Shown: piece by piece, positions 14,647 through 22,153 of the stretch
How positions within the stretch are numbered: the stretch's first letter is position 1
Layout: every line of letters starts with the position of its first letter
DNA from: JAURDE01 sp965365285
GTDB taxonomy: Bacteria; Bdellovibrionota; Bacteriovoracia; Bacteriovoracales; Bacteriovoracaceae
NCBI GenBank assembly: GCA_965365285.1
Contig: CBDUBC010000017.1
Location: 1-35,801, forward strand
Length of the DNA stretch: 35,801 nt
Direction of reading: 5' to 3'
The notes under the pieces: generated by a model
What the model was told of the DNA's origin: nothing
The model's database searches: none
The model's input: only the letters and a program-made list of their open reading frames with translations
Translations under genes and position numbers: made by a program

Positions 14647-16050
14647 GTGTCCGAAGCAAAAGGCTCAAAGTTTAGTTTAACCACGTTGATTTTAATTTCC
14701 CTTGTTTTAGGGTTAATTTTTGGAATGATCCTTAACTACGCCATGGCCCATTCCGGCGTAGGAGTGAGGACTTTCATTGAAGTTTATATCGTGAATGGTG
14801 TCTTTCATGTAGTAGGAAAGATCTTTATTGCCGGTATTAAAATGTTAGTCGTTCCACTTGTTTTAGCCTCCCTTATTACCGGAGTAGCCGGAATAGGAGA
14901 CCTGAAGAAGCTAGGACGAGTAGGGGGAAAGACTCTTTTGTTTTATATGCTGACTACTGGAATTGCAGTTACACTTGCCCTTGTGATAGCAAAACTCATA
15001 GGGCCTGGAGTAGGACTAAATCTTGTTACTCCAGAAACTTCTTTTAGTACCAAGGATGCGCCAAGCTTAGTAGATGTCATAATTAATATTATTCCCACCA
15101 ATCCATTTGATGCTCTTGTTAAAGGAGAGATGCTTCAGGTTATTTTCTTCTCTCTTTTAATGGGTATTTCTATAGCTTCGATTGGAAAGAAAGCAGATGG
15201 AATACTCACATTCTTTCAAGAATTTAATGAAATTATAATGAATATGATTACACTCATTATGCTTCTAGCACCTATTGGGGTGTTTTGTTTGATTGCAAAG
15301 GTTTTTGCGACTCAGGGACTTTCGGTTCTCGTTCCGCTTATTAAATATATGATAACTGTCTTTGTTGTCTTAATACTACACCTCTTTCTTACCTATGGAG
15401 GATTTTTAACAGTTCTTGGAAGACTCAGTATGGTAACTTTCTTAAAGAAGTTTTATTCTACCATGTTGGTTGCTTTTTCTACGGCAAGTAGTAATGCTAC
15501 TATCCCTGTAACAATGAAGGCCCTCGTGGATCGAATGGGAGTAGGAAGGAGTGTTGCTTCCTTTTCTGTTCCTTTTGGAGCTACTATTAATATGGATGGA
15601 ACGGCAATTATGCAAGGTGTAGCAGTCGTTTTTATCTCACAAGTTTACGGAATCGATTTAACCTTAAGCGATTTTTTAATGGTCATTATGACTGCGACTC
15701 TGGCCTCGGTTGGAACAGCAGGGGTTCCAGGGGTCGGGCTCATTACTCTTTCAATGGTTCTCACTCAAGTAGGACTACCAGTTGAGGGAATTGCACTAAT
15801 TATTGGCGTAGATAGACTTTTAGATATGACAAGAACAGCAGTTAATATCTCTGGTGATGCGATCATTTCAATTATAGTCGCTAAGAGTGAAGATGAATTC
15901 AAAGCGGATATTTATGCAGATCCAGATGCTGGACTTTACCAAGAAGACGAATTTATTCACGAATTAGAAGAACATATGCAGGAGTCTCATGAGCTCCTTG
16001 AAGCCGATGAGCAAAGACGGCTTCAGGAAAAAATGAGTGAGAAAAGTTAA
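14647..16050 (+). CDS. Dicarboxylate/amino acid:cation symporter (DAACS family)
   Basis: The protein has the GltPh fold pattern: N-terminal spans, a serine-rich reentrant hairpin (STASSNATIPVTM), the NMDGTA motif for Na+/substrate binding (TINMDGTAIMQG), and the second hairpin with GTAGVPGVGLI. A DRLLDMTRTAVNISGDA segment carries the Asp/Arg/Asn residues that bind the amino or carboxyl groups of glutamate, aspartate or C4 acids. The charged tail of about 50 residues after the last span is long for the family. AGAGGAG (14635-14641) sits 5 bases before GTG 14647, so that start is preferred over ATG 14629, which would place it inside the coding region. It imports acidic amino acids or C4-dicarboxylates with Na+ or H+. 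The substrate among these is not decided by sequence. It overlaps the SulP stop by 4 bases. Confidence 0.92.
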   Translation: MSEAKGSKFSLTTLILISLVLGLIFGMILNYAMAHSGVGVRTFIEVYIVNGVFHVVGKIFIAGIKMLVVPLVLASLITGVAGIGDLKKLGRVGGKTLLFYMLTTGIAVTLALVIAKLIGPGVGLNLVTPETSFSTKDAPSLVDVIINIIPTNPFDALVKGEMLQVIFFSLLMGISIASIGKKADGILTFFQEFNEIIMNMITLIMLLAPIGVFCLIAKVFATQGLSVLVPLIKYMITVFVVLILHLFLTYGGFLTVLGRLSMVTFLKKFYSTMLVAFSTASSNATIPVTMKALVDRMGVGRSVASFSVPFGATINMDGTAIMQGVAVVFISQVYGIDLTLSDFLMVIMTATLASVGTAGVPGVGLITLSMVLTQVGLPVEGIALIIGVDRLLDMTRTAVNISGDAIISIIVAKSEDEFKADIYADPDAGLYQEDEFIHELEEHMQESHELLEADEQRRLQEKMSEKS

Positions 16051-17564
16051 ACTTCATCAGTAACGACAGCGTAGTGCGGGTCTTCATCATAATTGACTTC
16101 AATCATGGCGCTGGCGTTATCTAATAGTCGTCTGCAATCAGGGCTTAAATGGCGAAGTTTAATATGTTTTCCAAGCTTAGCATATCTGTGAGTAAGTTTT
16201 TGAACGGCCTCAATACCACTATGATCCACGATTTTGGATTCAGCAAAGTCTACAATAACTTGATCAGGATCCTCATGGGGATCAAATTTTTCTTGAAAAA
16301 CAGAGGTCGATGCAAAAAAAAGTGGTCCCCATATCTCATAAAGTTTTGATCCATCTTCAAGTATTGTTTTTCGCGCTCTAATTCTCTTTGCACTTTGCCA
16401 GGCGAAGACAAGTGCTGAGACGATGACTCCAATGATGACGGCAATAGCAAGGTCATAAATAACTGTTAATCCTGAGACGAGGACTAGAACAAAGGAGTCT
16501 GATTTAGGCATTTTGGGGATATATTGAAAGCTAGTCCACTCAAAGGTACCAATACAAACCATAAACATCACCCCAACGAGAGCGGCAACTGGAATCATCT
16601 CAATAAGAGAGGAACCAAAGAGAATGAAACTTAATAGACAAAGTCCTGCTGTGATTCCAGAAAGTCTTTTCCTTGCACCACTGGTCACATTGATAATACT
16701 TTGACCAATCATTGCACAACCGCCCATGCCCCCAAAAAAACCCGTTACAATATTAGCAGCACCTTGAGCAACACACTCTCGATTACTATTTCCTCTGGTT
16801 TCTGTTAATTCATCTATAAGCGTTAGAGTAAGAAGAGATTCAATAAGACCGACTCCAGCGAGAATGAGAGAATAGGGAAAAACAATTTTAAGAGTTTCCA
16901 AGTTAAAAGGAACATTAGGAATATTAAAAATAGGTAATCCACCTTTAATGTTTGCAAGATCTCCAACACTTTTTGTAGGAATATCAAAGAAAATAGCTAT
17001 TCCTGAAACAGTTATGATTGCGGCGAGGGAACTAGGAAAAGCTTTTGTGAATTTAGGGAGAAAATAAATAATCGCCATTGTGATAGCGATAAGTCCTCCC
17101 ATGATTGCTAAACTTGTACTATCTAGCCAAGCTCCAGTCACAGGAGATTTAAATTGTCCTAATTGAGCAAGAAAAATAACAATCGCTAATCCATTTACAA
17201 AACCGAGAATAACGGCTTCAGGAACCATCCGAATAAACTTACCAAGCTTAAGTACTCCCATAATGACCTGAAGAATACCCATGAGAATGACAGCGGTGAA
17301 TAGGTATTGGACACCGTGATTAGCAACTAGACTCACCATCACAACGGCAAGGGCGCCAGTAGCTCCGGAAATCATACCAGGTCTTCCTCCAAAAATAGAG
17401 GTGATGAGACAGACCATAAATGCTGCATATAGACCAACAAGAGGCTCTACACCTGCAACAAAAGCAAAGGCCACGGCCTCAGGTACTAAAGCGAGGGCCA
17501 CGGTTAAACCAGATAAAATCTCGATTTTGGAGTCTGATCGCTTAAAGCGTTGAAATAACGGCAT
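16047..17564 (-). CDS. SulP family anion transporter with C-terminal STAS domain
   Basis: This 505-aa protein starts with the SulP layout: a short charged N-terminus, then the conserved EILSGLTVALALVPEAVAFA motif, ten to fourteen spans with GLYAAFM, SGATGALAVVM and a GGMGGCAMIGQS stretch. A STAS domain of about 100 residues (IVDFAESKIVDHSGIEAVQKL) ends the protein. SulP proteins move sulfate, bicarbonate, chloride or dicarboxylates. The substrate cannot be read from sequence. AAAGGGA precedes the ATG. Its last 4 bases (TTAA) are shared with the stop of the convergent symporter gene, an overlap of stops. It lies 103 bases downstream of the solute-binding protein gene on the same strand, which may be unlinked. 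Confidence 0.92.
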   Translation of the reverse strand: MPLFQRFKRSDSKIEILSGLTVALALVPEAVAFAFVAGVEPLVGLYAAFMVCLITSIFGGRPGMISGATGALAVVMVSLVANHGVQYLFTAVILMGILQVIMGVLKLGKFIRMVPEAVILGFVNGLAIVIFLAQLGQFKSPVTGAWLDSTSLAIMGGLIAITMAIIYFLPKFTKAFPSSLAAIITVSGIAIFFDIPTKSVGDLANIKGGLPIFNIPNVPFNLETLKIVFPYSLILAGVGLIESLLTLTLIDELTETRGNSNRECVAQGAANIVTGFFGGMGGCAMIGQSIINVTSGARKRLSGITAGLCLLSFILFGSSLIEMIPVAALVGVMFMVCIGTFEWTSFQYIPKMPKSDSFVLVLVSGLTVIYDLAIAVIIGVIVSALVFAWQSAKRIRARKTILEDGSKLYEIWGPLFFASTSVFQEKFDPHEDPDQVIVDFAESKIVDHSGIEAVQKLTHRYAKLGKHIKLRHLSPDCRRLLDNASAMIEVNYDEDPHYAVVTDEV

Positions 17565-17667
17565 CTAATTCCCTTTGAAAATGAACAAAAAGACTGAATA
17601 CACCACGAGTCCCAATAGTTCTAATGATTCATGGTTAATCGATTAAATTATGTATAATTTATAAGGC

Positions 17668-18510
17668 TTAGTTTCCAGTCCACTTGATAAAGATGGCTTG
17701 GTATTCATCGGTTTTCTTAAGAGCCTCGAGCTCTTTATCGTAGGCATCCATGAGGAACTTGATATTAGGAAATTTATCATTTTTAAACTTTGAGAGTTTT
17801 GAAAAGGCACTTGGATAGGGTTTAGAAAATAAAACTTCATCAAATGCCATAATATTATTTAGCCCTAAAGTTTTTGCGGTATAAAGTCCGACGGTTCGAT
17901 CAATAATATAGAGGTCGATCCTTTTTTTTGAGAGTTTAATGAGGTTTCGCTCGATATTTGAAGCCTGCTCTAAACTAGGGTGACCACTTGGGAAGATATC
18001 CCAAAAGGATTGATGATAAGAATTACCTGCAATAATTCCAATGATCAGATTTTTTTCCTTCGCTATTTTGTAATCCATGCTCCCATATTTCTTAAAGTTT
18101 TCTGAGTAAGTAAGAAAATGATAACTTGAATCCCAAACGTGATTTTTAGGGTAATAGACATAAGGTTTTCTTTTTTCTTTAATGGAGGTTGCAAAGGAAA
18201 CGTCAAGAAGACCTGTCTCCATATTACTCCAAAGCCTCTTCCAAGGAAGTACCTCTATTTTTATTTCGACTCCTAATCGAGAAAAAATGATTTTGGCAAT
18301 ATCAACATCGATTCCTTTAACTTCACCATTTTCTAAAAATAAATAAGGAGGAAATAGCTCTCCAGCTACTCTTAAAACTGAATGCTCTTTATTTATTATT
18401 TGGTTGGAAGAATCTATTTTGTTAACGGACTCTTGTTTTATACAAGAAAGGAAAAGAGGAAGTATGATAAGAAACAGTCTGATTTTTTTAAACACATCTA
18501 ATACTAACAT
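17668..18510 (-). CDS. Solute-binding lipoprotein (bacterial SBP family 3)
   Basis: This 280-aa protein has a signal peptide ending in a lipobox (LFLSC, lipid-anchored C23). The mature domain is an SBP_bac_3 type: a first strand (LRVAGELFPPYLFLENGEVKGIDVDIAKIIFSRLG), a hinge, a second lobe (NLIIGIIAGNSYHQSF) and the C-terminal DAYDKELEALKKTDEYQAIFIKW helix typical of the family. Such proteins bind polar amino acids or related solutes; in Gram-negative bacteria the lipid anchor is unusual for a transport SBP and can mark a sensor role. No permease or ATPase gene is adjacent, so the uptake partner is unknown. Confidence 0.88.
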   Translation of the reverse strand: MLVLDVFKKIRLFLIILPLFLSCIKQESVNKIDSSNQIINKEHSVLRVAGELFPPYLFLENGEVKGIDVDIAKIIFSRLGVEIKIEVLPWKRLWSNMETGLLDVSFATSIKEKRKPYVYYPKNHVWDSSYHFLTYSENFKKYGSMDYKIAKEKNLIIGIIAGNSYHQSFWDIFPSGHPSLEQASNIERNLIKLSKKRIDLYIIDRTVGLYTAKTLGLNNIMAFDEVLFSKPYPSAFSKLSKFKNDKFPNIKFLMDAYDKELEALKKTDEYQAIFIKWTGN

Positions 18511-18596
18511 ATTGCTTATCCATAGTCAGTCCCTCAATTTTTCTAAAGAGAAGCTCAGTGGTATAAATAGTAAGACAATTAAAATGAGGTATTTAA

Positions 18597-19151
18597 ATGA
18601 TTGATTTAATAAAAAGGTTAGAAGATGTTAATTCTTTTTGGTTTAGAGAGTTATCTGAAAAAGACTGGTGGATGAAGAGTGATGAGCTTGATCAAAAGAT
18701 AGAAAGGCGTTTTGGAGACTTGCATTCCATTGCCAAAAAAAATGGTCTCAAAGAAGTAAGAAATACTCCCGAAGCAAGGCTTTCTGAAATTATTATACTA
18801 GATCAGTTTAGTCGTAATATTTATAGGGATACCCCAGATGCTTTTTCCTGTGATGATTTCGCTTTAAGTCTAGCTAGGGAAGCAGTCCAGTTAGGAGAGG
18901 ATAAAAAACTAGATGATAAAAAAAGACATTTTATTTACATGCCCTATATGCATAGTGAAGATCAAGGTGTCCATGATGAGGCAGTTAAGCTATTTGAGGA
19001 TCTTGGCAGCGAGAATGCTCTAAAGTTTGAGCTTGCTCATAGAGATATTATTGTAAAATTTGGAAGATATCCTCATCGAAATGCCATACTAGGAAGAGAG
19101 TCAACATCTGAGGAATTGGAGTTTTTAAAAGGACCCAACTCATCTTTCTAA
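18597..19151 (+). CDS. DUF924 family protein
   Basis: This 184-aa cytoplasmic protein matches DUF924 over its whole length: VNSFWFRELSEKDWW at the start, then an ARLSEIIILDQFSRNIYR motif, a RHFIYMPYMHSED motif and a C-terminal HRDIIVKFGRYPHRNAILGRESTSEE block. The strictly placed His, Arg and Asp residues in the last two motifs suggest an enzymatic pocket or ligand site. The fold is a helical TPR-like repeat, and no reaction is known to me. GAGG lies 7 bases before the ATG. It is divergent from the solute-binding lipoprotein, across 86 bases that must hold both promoters. Confidence 0.92.
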   Translation: MIDLIKRLEDVNSFWFRELSEKDWWMKSDELDQKIERRFGDLHSIAKKNGLKEVRNTPEARLSEIIILDQFSRNIYRDTPDAFSCDDFALSLAREAVQLGEDKKLDDKKRHFIYMPYMHSEDQGVHDEAVKLFEDLGSENALKFELAHRDIIVKFGRYPHRNAILGRESTSEELEFLKGPNSSF

Positions 19152-19231
19152 ATAATATTACTTTTAAAATAACTAGTTACAAAATATCCTAATATTCTCG
19201 ATAATTGTGAGAAAACAAAAAGGGATTCCTG

Positions 19232-19669
19232 ATGAATATTAAGTATTTTTTAATTTTTCTCGTTTTCTTTAGCTCTGCTGCTTACTCGCAGATTATGGAA
19301 TTTGAATGTGTTGATACAGCAGATAGGAATTACCAATTTGCCAAAGGGAGCGTTGACTTTAAAAAGGGAATTTTTGAAGTGCAGTATAAAGCTGAGATGA
19401 GCAATGGAAAACGAGATGTGGGCTGGCTGCGAAAAACAGGTGTATTTGAAGGAAAAGTTTATGATCCAAAAGAGACTTTCTATCAACTCAAAAGGTTTCA
19501 AAAATCTGGAGTAGGTCTAGAGTTATCAATCAACTTGGAAGAAAAGAATCCAAGTAGGGGTGAGATCCGTTTAACTCAAGTTAAGAAAGCACCTAAAAAT
19601 AAAATAAGTACGGAGACTTTTCTCAGTACCTTTAAAGATAGTGAAATTTGTAGTTTTGTATTGAAATAA
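19232..19669 (+). CDS. Small secreted protein of unknown function
   Basis: The 145-aa product has a signal peptide (MNIKYFLIFLVFFSSAAYS) and a mature part with two cysteines, in FECVDTAD near the start and EICSFVLK at the end, well placed to form a disulfide linking both termini. The mature chain alternates short strands, suggesting a compact beta-sandwich or lipocalin-like fold. AAGGGA precedes the ATG and a strong terminator (19674-19699) follows the stop, so it is a single-gene transcription unit. No family recognised. Confidence 0.72.
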   Translation: MNIKYFLIFLVFFSSAAYSQIMEFECVDTADRNYQFAKGSVDFKKGIFEVQYKAEMSNGKRDVGWLRKTGVFEGKVYDPKETFYQLKRFQKSGVGLELSINLEEKNPSRGEIRLTQVKKAPKNKISTETFLSTFKDSEICSFVLK

Positions 19670-19673
19670 TAAG

Positions 19674-19699
19674 ATGAGGGAGTAACCTCCCTCATTTTC
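19674..19699 (+). terminator. Intrinsic terminator after the small secreted protein gene
   Basis: ATGAGGGAG (19674-19682) and CTCCCTCAT (19687-19695) form a perfect 9-bp stem with a TAAC loop, followed by TTTTC. It begins 5 bases after the stop codon. Confidence 0.85.
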
Positions 19700-19812
19700 G
19701 TCCCTATTCTAAAAGATCCTTTTTAAATCCTCGGAACATTTACTAGTCACTTAACTGGTCAACTCATCTTTTAGTCGTCAAAATTAAGTATTTTAGTAAT
19801 TAAGGAGGATTC

Positions 19813-20679
19813 ATGAAGTTAATTTTTTTAATGGTTTCTTTGGCCTTTTTCCAAAATAGTCTTTTGGCTTGCGATAAAGAAGGGCATTCAGGAGTCTTTC
19901 CTCAAAATAATTTGAGCCTCTCTGTCACTCAAAATTACTCTGGCATGACTGAGGCAGAGTTTAATGGAGTGATAAAGCATCTCACAGAAATTTATACACC
20001 AATCCTGGCGGAGCAAAATAAAAAGTTAAAAATGGAAGGTAAGTGGAGACGTCGATCTGTAAACGCCATGACAAGATTATATAAGGGCACTGTAGAGATG
20101 ATTGTTTATGGAGGGCTGGCAAGGCACAAGTTTATGACAGTCGATGGATTGTATATGACTCTTTGTCATGAATTTGGTCATCACTTAGGGGGAGCACCAA
20201 AAGAGTCAGATATATCAGGGGAAGTGAAGTATATGTCAGGGGAAGGACAATCTGATTATTATGCTTCTTTAAAATGTTTTAGAAGAGTTTTTATAAATGA
20301 TAACAATGAAGAGCGTATGCAAGATGTTCAGGTCCATGACTTTGTTGAAAAAAATTGCCAAGAGTCTTTCACCAACGCTAATGAAATTGCTCTTTGTAAA
20401 AGAAGTGCCATTGCAGCGATGGCCTTTGTGAAGACAGGTCAGGGAATTGCATTACCAGGTGAGGAGGTTGATTTTGACCGAACAGATACTAGAGAAGCTT
20501 GGAGTACCAATCATGACTATCCTGAGTCACAATGTAGACTTGATACGATTATAAATGGAAGTTTTTGTCCTGTAGACTACACGGCAGAGCTTAGCAATAC
20601 GGATCCTAACCTAGGCACTTGTAACCGAGTAGACGGATATGAAAGAGGACTTAGACCACTTTGTTGGTATAAGCCTTAG
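19813..20679 (+). CDS. Secreted or lipid-anchored HEFGH metalloprotease-like protein
   Basis: This 288-aa protein has a hydrophobic leader ending LLAC20, which may be a lipobox or a plain signal peptide. HEFGH (residues 119-123) is an HExxH zinc site followed by HLGG. There is no third His at the metzincin position, but a GEGQSDYYASLKC block 20 residues later offers E144 or D148 as third ligand, as in gluzincins. Nine cysteines (C20, C118, C155, C182, C195, C241, C252, C270, C284) imply a disulfide-rich extracytoplasmic protein, with four pairs if C20 is lipid-modified. Length and motifs match no named peptidase family I can assign. TAAGGAGG gives a strong start. A role in prey or matrix degradation is inference. 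Confidence 0.75.
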   Translation: MKLIFLMVSLAFFQNSLLACDKEGHSGVFPQNNLSLSVTQNYSGMTEAEFNGVIKHLTEIYTPILAEQNKKLKMEGKWRRRSVNAMTRLYKGTVEMIVYGGLARHKFMTVDGLYMTLCHEFGHHLGGAPKESDISGEVKYMSGEGQSDYYASLKCFRRVFINDNNEERMQDVQVHDFVEKNCQESFTNANEIALCKRSAIAAMAFVKTGQGIALPGEEVDFDRTDTREAWSTNHDYPESQCRLDTIINGSFCPVDYTAELSNTDPNLGTCNRVDGYERGLRPLCWYKP

Positions 20680-20689
20680 TTTTAAAATG

Positions 20690-20714
20690 AGGAGGAATAC
20701 TGAGTATTCCTCCT
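20690..20714. terminator. Bidirectional terminator between convergent genes
   Basis: AGGAGGAATAC (20690-20700) and GTATTCCTCCT (20704-20714) form a perfect 11-bp stem with a 3-base loop. Read on the minus strand it is followed by CATTTTAAAA. It lies between the metalloprotease-like gene and the secreted Gly-rich protein gene and can serve both. Confidence 0.8.
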
Positions 20715-20723
20715 TATGACTCT

Positions 20724-21122
20724 TTAGAAATTATTTCGATTGAGAAGGTATTCCTTAAAATTATTAAAATTAATTCTAACCCCTTCATCTCTATTTCGAG
20801 CGGCGATACCAGCATTTAAAACATCACTTTCAACCGTTTTATCAGTTAGATCTACGAAGAATGTTGTATTTTCTCGAGTAGGATTTGGCCTCTCGGTATT
20901 TCCAATCAAACTACTAAGGTCCACGTGTTTTTCATCGTTATTCCATAAGTTAAAACGGGGGATTGGATTGGTATTTCTAAACCCATCAAAAGAAAAAGTA
21001 GATGGGCTCATCATTCTATCAGGGTTTCCACCTCCACCACCATTTATTGAAGTTCCCATACCTCCAAAAGAAAAACTAAGAGAACTATAAGTCATTAAAG
21101 TAAAAAATATTAAAATTTTCAT
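20724..21122 (-). CDS. Small secreted Gly- and Asn-rich protein coupled to the upstream regulator
   Basis: The 132-aa product has a signal peptide (MKILIFFTLMTYSSLSFS), then a Gly-rich stretch (FGGMGTSINGGGGGNP) and an Asn/Arg-rich, mostly polar remainder without cysteine. The composition suggests a flexible or surface-exposed protein. The start codon shares a base with the upstream stop (TAATG), and AAAGGAAA lies inside the upstream gene, so translation of the two is likely coupled. It ends at a strong terminator (20690-20714). No family recognised. It may be the effector or ligand whose amount the upstream regulator tracks. Confidence 0.65.
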   Translation of the reverse strand: MKILIFFTLMTYSSLSFSFGGMGTSINGGGGGNPDRMMSPSTFSFDGFRNTNPIPRFNLWNNDEKHVDLSSLIGNTERPNPTRENTTFFVDLTDKTVESDVLNAGIAARNRDEGVRINFNNFKEYLLNRNNF

Positions 21123-21970
21123 TATTGTATTTTCCTTTCTTCGGATTCCTTAATGTTGTTGAACCATAAGGTTTCTGCAAGGTTAAAGATGAAGTATGGT
21201 ACTCCATCAGCACTAGCGTTATCTCTCATTTTCTTATACATTTTCAAGTAAAACTCTTTAGTTTCTATTGCTATTTCATTTGCAACTTTTTTAGGAATAC
21301 TGTTAGCTACGTAAAATACACCATTTAGCCCTTTATCAAACTCTTCCGATTTTAAAAATCCTTGGACCATTTCTGGGAAGAAAGCGACAACGTCATTTAA
21401 GTCAAACTGGACGGGCATTGTAGTAGGAGAGTAACTTCCATCAGCTTCTTGAAAAATCATATTATTTTCAATAAGTTCTTTAACTTTAACCAATGCAATG
21501 ATTCCGTGACCTCGAACAACTTCTTCGGTAATATCCTCAAGATCTAGACCGCTTTTTCGAGCAGAGAGGTTTCCAATGACTTGAATAATTTCTTCATCAG
21601 TCGCTCCCCTTTTATTAGAGATTAGAGTGTAGATGATATAACTATAAAAATCTTTAATCATGAATGTATCATTATTAGAAATTTCATCGTAGTAACCATC
21701 CTTAAATTGACTAGGAAAGTTTTCAACAAGAAATTTATAAATTTCCCCCTTATAGTAGTCAGCAATTGAACTTATTTTCTTAAGACCAGAGTCCTTTGAA
21801 AGTAATTTTACGACCTTATACGGTTCTGGAAGCATTTTGTTTATTCCAGTAGACCATCTCCAGATGGTGGTAGGGGATACTCCAGTTTCTCTTGAAAGAT
21901 TATCTCGTTCACCTTGATACTTCTTAAGAATACTTGAAAGCTCTCCATAGAACTGTTCTGTGTTTGTCAC
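21122..21970 (-). CDS. XRE-type HTH regulator with TIGR02147-like C-terminal part
   Basis: This 282-aa protein has an N-terminal HTH: GERDNLSRETGVSPTTIWRWSTG contains the turn and recognition helix (residues about 18-45). The remaining 230 residues are helical, with a central segment (IIQVIGNLSARKSGLDLEDITEEVVRG) and a C-terminal KEFYLKMYKKMRD block before FIFNLAETLW. The last part recalls the end of TIGR02147/DUF4423 regulators that are abundant in Bdellovibrio-like bacteria, but the match is partial. Translation starts at GTG with AAGGAA upstream. It is followed without a gap by the secreted Gly-rich protein. Three palindromes upstream (21971-22153) may be its operators. Target genes unknown. 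Confidence 0.7.
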   Translation of the reverse strand: MTNTEQFYGELSSILKKYQGERDNLSRETGVSPTTIWRWSTGINKMLPEPYKVVKLLSKDSGLKKISSIADYYKGEIYKFLVENFPSQFKDGYYDEISNNDTFMIKDFYSYIIYTLISNKRGATDEEIIQVIGNLSARKSGLDLEDITEEVVRGHGIIALVKVKELIENNMIFQEADGSYSPTTMPVQFDLNDVVAFFPEMVQGFLKSEEFDKGLNGVFYVANSIPKKVANEIAIETKEFYLKMYKKMRDNASADGVPYFIFNLAETLWFNNIKESEERKIQ

Positions 21971-22056
21971 ATTGAATTCCTTAATTAAAGTTATTAAAGA
22001 GCGAAAACTATCTCATTTTTGAATAGTTTCAAGCTTGCAGTTGAAAATATGGTATT

Positions 22057-22110
22057 AAATACTTGGTGCTAAGTATTTGGAAAAAGGCGATATGACGATT
22101 TCATATGAAA
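22057..22110. promoter_or_regulatory. Two palindromes upstream of the HTH regulator
   Basis: AAATACTT (22057-22064) and AAGTATTT (22071-22078) are perfect 8-bp arms around GGTGCT. TTTCATATGAAA (22099-22110) is a perfect 12-bp palindrome. A third, looser repeat (GAAAACTAT / ATAGTTTC) lies at about 22003-22030. All sit in the 183-bp gap between the antiporter stop and the regulator start. They could be operators or, in part, a terminator for the antiporter gene; no T-run follows the first repeat on the minus strand. Confidence 0.4.
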
Positions 22111-22153
22111 TGATCTCATTTTCAGGACTATATCAAGACGAAAAATTAACTAA

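Noticed and set aside
20740..21090. A 116-codon plus-strand frame opposite the secreted Gly-rich protein gene
   Set aside because: It mirrors the minus-strand frame, which has a signal peptide, coupled start and terminator. The plus-strand product is a basic, unstructured sequence.
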